NCBI RefSeq assembly: GCF_036429475.1
Contig: NZ_CP144125.1
Location: 868,001 to 932,000, forward strand
From: Halalkalicoccus sp. CGA53
Lineage (GTDB): Archaea > Halobacteriota > Halobacteria > Halobacteriales > Halalkalicoccaceae
Length of the DNA stretch: 64,000 bases
Direction: 5' to 3'
The notes beneath the pieces were generated by a model. It was not told the DNA's origin. It did not search any database and was given only the letters and a program-made list of their open reading frames with translations. The translations under genes were made by a program, and so were the position numbers. Numbering within the stretch: position 1 is the stretch's first letter; each line of letters starts with the position of its first letter. Shown piece by piece: positions 62,793 through 64,000 of the stretch.

Positions 62793-63776
62793 TCAGTCGT
62801 CGAACTCGTCGTAGAGCAGCACCTGCAGCTCCTCGTTCTCCTTCAGGTCGAAGACCATCGCGAGCAGCATGAACAGCCAGCCGACCGCGAACAGGAGCGC
62901 CGCGGTCCCGCGGGAGGTGCCCGACTCCGGGGAGACGACGGATTTCAGACCCGCGAGGAGGCCGCCGCCGGCCGTCGCGGCCCCGACGTAGTAGAAGAAC
63001 GTCAACGGGTGGAAGTCCCGGACGAGGTACTTCACGCGGAGCCGCCAGAGGAAGTCACGAAGCAGGAGCACGGAGACCTTCGGGATGAACGTCTCGTACT
63101 TGATGTGGCTCGTCTCGTCCTTGTAGACCGCCCGTCGGGGGACATCCGCGACCGTGAGCCCGCGCGCGTTCAGCCGGACGAGCAGGTCGTTCGCGAAGCC
63201 GAAGTCCTCGTAGAGTTCGTCCAGGTCGAGTCGGTCGAGCGCCTCGTAGGAGATGGCCGTCGAGCCGTTCTGGGGGTCCATCACCTTCCAGTAGCCGCTC
63301 GCGATCTTCGTCAGCAGCGAGAGGGTGAAGTTCCCGATCTGTCGAAAGAGCGGCATGTCGCGGCGCTGTCGCCCGAGCAGGCGGTTGCCCTTCGAGTAGT
63401 CCGCCCGGCCCTCGGCGACCGGCGCGATCATCCGTTCGACGATGTCGGGCTCGGCCTGGCCGTCGCCCGCGATCACCGCTGTCACCTCCATCCCGTCCTC
63501 GTACGCGTGCTGGTATCCCGTCTTGATCGCGCCACCCACGCCGCGGTTCTTCACGTGTTTGATCGGGACGATCTCCGCGGTCTCGTCGCCCTCCTCTCGG
63601 CGTTCGTTCACCCGCGCCGCGTGTGCTTCGATCTCGGCCCAGGTGTCGTCGGTCGAGCCGTCGTCGATGACGTACGCGCGGTCGATACACGCTGGGAGGG
63701 TGTCGATCACCGCTCCGATGTGGGGCTCTTCGTTGTACGCCGGCACGACTGCGGCGATCGTCTTCCCGTTGAACAT
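62793..63776 (-). CDS. GT2-family glycosyltransferase (dolichol-phosphate sugar synthase-like)
   Basis: 327 residues from ATG at 63776. GT-A fold: VVPAYNEEPHIGAVID (residues 10-25), VIDDGSTDDTWAEI (metal/nucleotide region near 37), the catalytic motif IAGDGQAEPDIVERM near 105, and DPQNGSTAISYEALDRLDLDELYEDFGFANDLLVRLNARGL near 168-210. Two C-terminal membrane segments (about 265-315) with a hydrophilic end. Similar to AglD/AglJ and DPM synthases that load a sugar onto dolichol phosphate for surface glycoprotein synthesis. Confidence 0.88.
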   Translation of the reverse strand: MFNGKTIAAVVPAYNEEPHIGAVIDTLPACIDRAYVIDDGSTDDTWAEIEAHAARVNERREEGDETAEIVPIKHVKNRGVGGAIKTGYQHAYEDGMEVTAVIAGDGQAEPDIVERMIAPVAEGRADYSKGNRLLGRQRRDMPLFRQIGNFTLSLLTKIASGYWKVMDPQNGSTAISYEALDRLDLDELYEDFGFANDLLVRLNARGLTVADVPRRAVYKDETSHIKYETFIPKVSVLLLRDFLWRLRVKYLVRDFHPLTFFYYVGAATAGGGLLAGLKSVVSPESGTSRGTAALLFAVGWLFMLLAMVFDLKENEELQVLLYDEFDD

Positions 63777-64000
63777 AGTTGTACTCGAGTAGGCGTCACT
63801 CGCCACCTTCAGGGCTTTGTTATGGAGGGGATAGTTCGGCCGGACGGCCGACTCGTCGGCCGAGCGAGTCGAACGTCCGGGACGACGAGGCGGGCACCCG
63901 GGCGGATTACTTTCGAGATAATAAAATAGCCCTCTCCCCGAGTAAGGATCAACGACGCCGCGCACGCGAGCGTGTGAAACTGAAACGGCGACGACGATTG
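63777..64000. other. upstream region at the right edge
   Basis: No gene is supported. GATAATAAAATAG (about 63917-63929) is an AT-rich promoter-like element, which could serve the GT2 gene (with a leader of over 110 nt) or a gene starting beyond the window. The last 60 bp are basic-rich in any frame and could not be assigned. Confidence 0.4.

Noticed and set aside
1-64000. tRNA, rRNA, CRISPR arrays, integrases or transposases
   Set aside because: I looked for tRNA-like and spaced-repeat patterns and for mobile-element proteins and saw none. The hairpin family is reported as a repeat, not as a named IS element, because no transposase is associated.

Overview
The window is a piece of a haloarchaeal chromosome (class Halobacteria). 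The evidence is the high G+C, the acidic proteome, TATA boxes about 25-30 bp upstream of start codons (leaderless promoters), and markers such as RadA, the thermosome, archaeal eIF1A and Rio1, Trm1, L40e and HalOD1. I cannot fix the genus. I see no tRNA, rRNA, CRISPR array, integrase or transposase. Genes are dense on both strands.

Layout. 0-4.3 kb: pspAB, radA, a DUF502 membrane protein, eif1A and rio1. 4.4-22.6 kb: a metabolic island. It holds a divergent acyl-CoA dehydrogenase and APH-type kinase, then a catabolic cluster: a sodium:solute symporter with an overlapping HTH gene, a BNR-repeat protein with DoxX, a TatD hydrolase, a LigM-like folate-dependent demethylase, a fumarylacetoacetate-hydrolase-family enzyme, an amidohydrolase, a TetR regulator, an SDR and a complete Liv-type ABC importer. 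22.9-27.3 kb: KH-domain protein, thermosome, lrp and glnA. 27.3-44.3 kb: housekeeping and accessory genes (YihY, trm1, MOSC, isochorismatase-like, MFS, hisH, UDG, Endo-dU/DUF99, L40e, SSS with DUF3311, DedA, DUF420), with one broken PAP2 gene and one cupin gene split by an in-frame stop. 44.5-53.6 kb: amino-sugar synthesis (glmM, glmU-like, glmS) mixed with a carbamoyltransferase and an asparagine-synthase-like enzyme. 54-64 kb: two predicted membrane regulators, then a surface-glycan cluster (two paralogous GT4 enzymes, nucleotide-sugar dehydrogenase, two hexapeptide acyltransferases, DUF354, polysaccharide deacetylase, GT2).

How the parts work together. Three intergenic palindromes of the form TTACC-N4-GGTAA (one arm of the middle site is TGTAA) lie upstream of the symporter, between the BNR and TatD genes, and between the amidohydrolase and tetR. 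They look like operators of the encoded TetR and would tie the catabolic genes into one regulon. The likely substrate is a small methylated, probably ring-containing compound: import, deamination or hydrolysis, methyl transfer to folate, further hydrolysis. The exact compound is not readable from sequence. In the glycan region, GlmS, GlmM and GlmU would supply UDP-GlcNAc, the dehydrogenase and acyltransferases would modify it, and the glycosyltransferases would assemble the surface glycan.

The most notable unexplained signals are a four-copy intergenic hairpin repeat family (near 2.0, 28.2, 29.7 and 32.8 kb), the TetR operator set, the LigM-like archaeal catabolic island sitting between rio1 and the KH/thermosome genes, and a near-identical inverted 106-bp block shared by the two GT4 genes.
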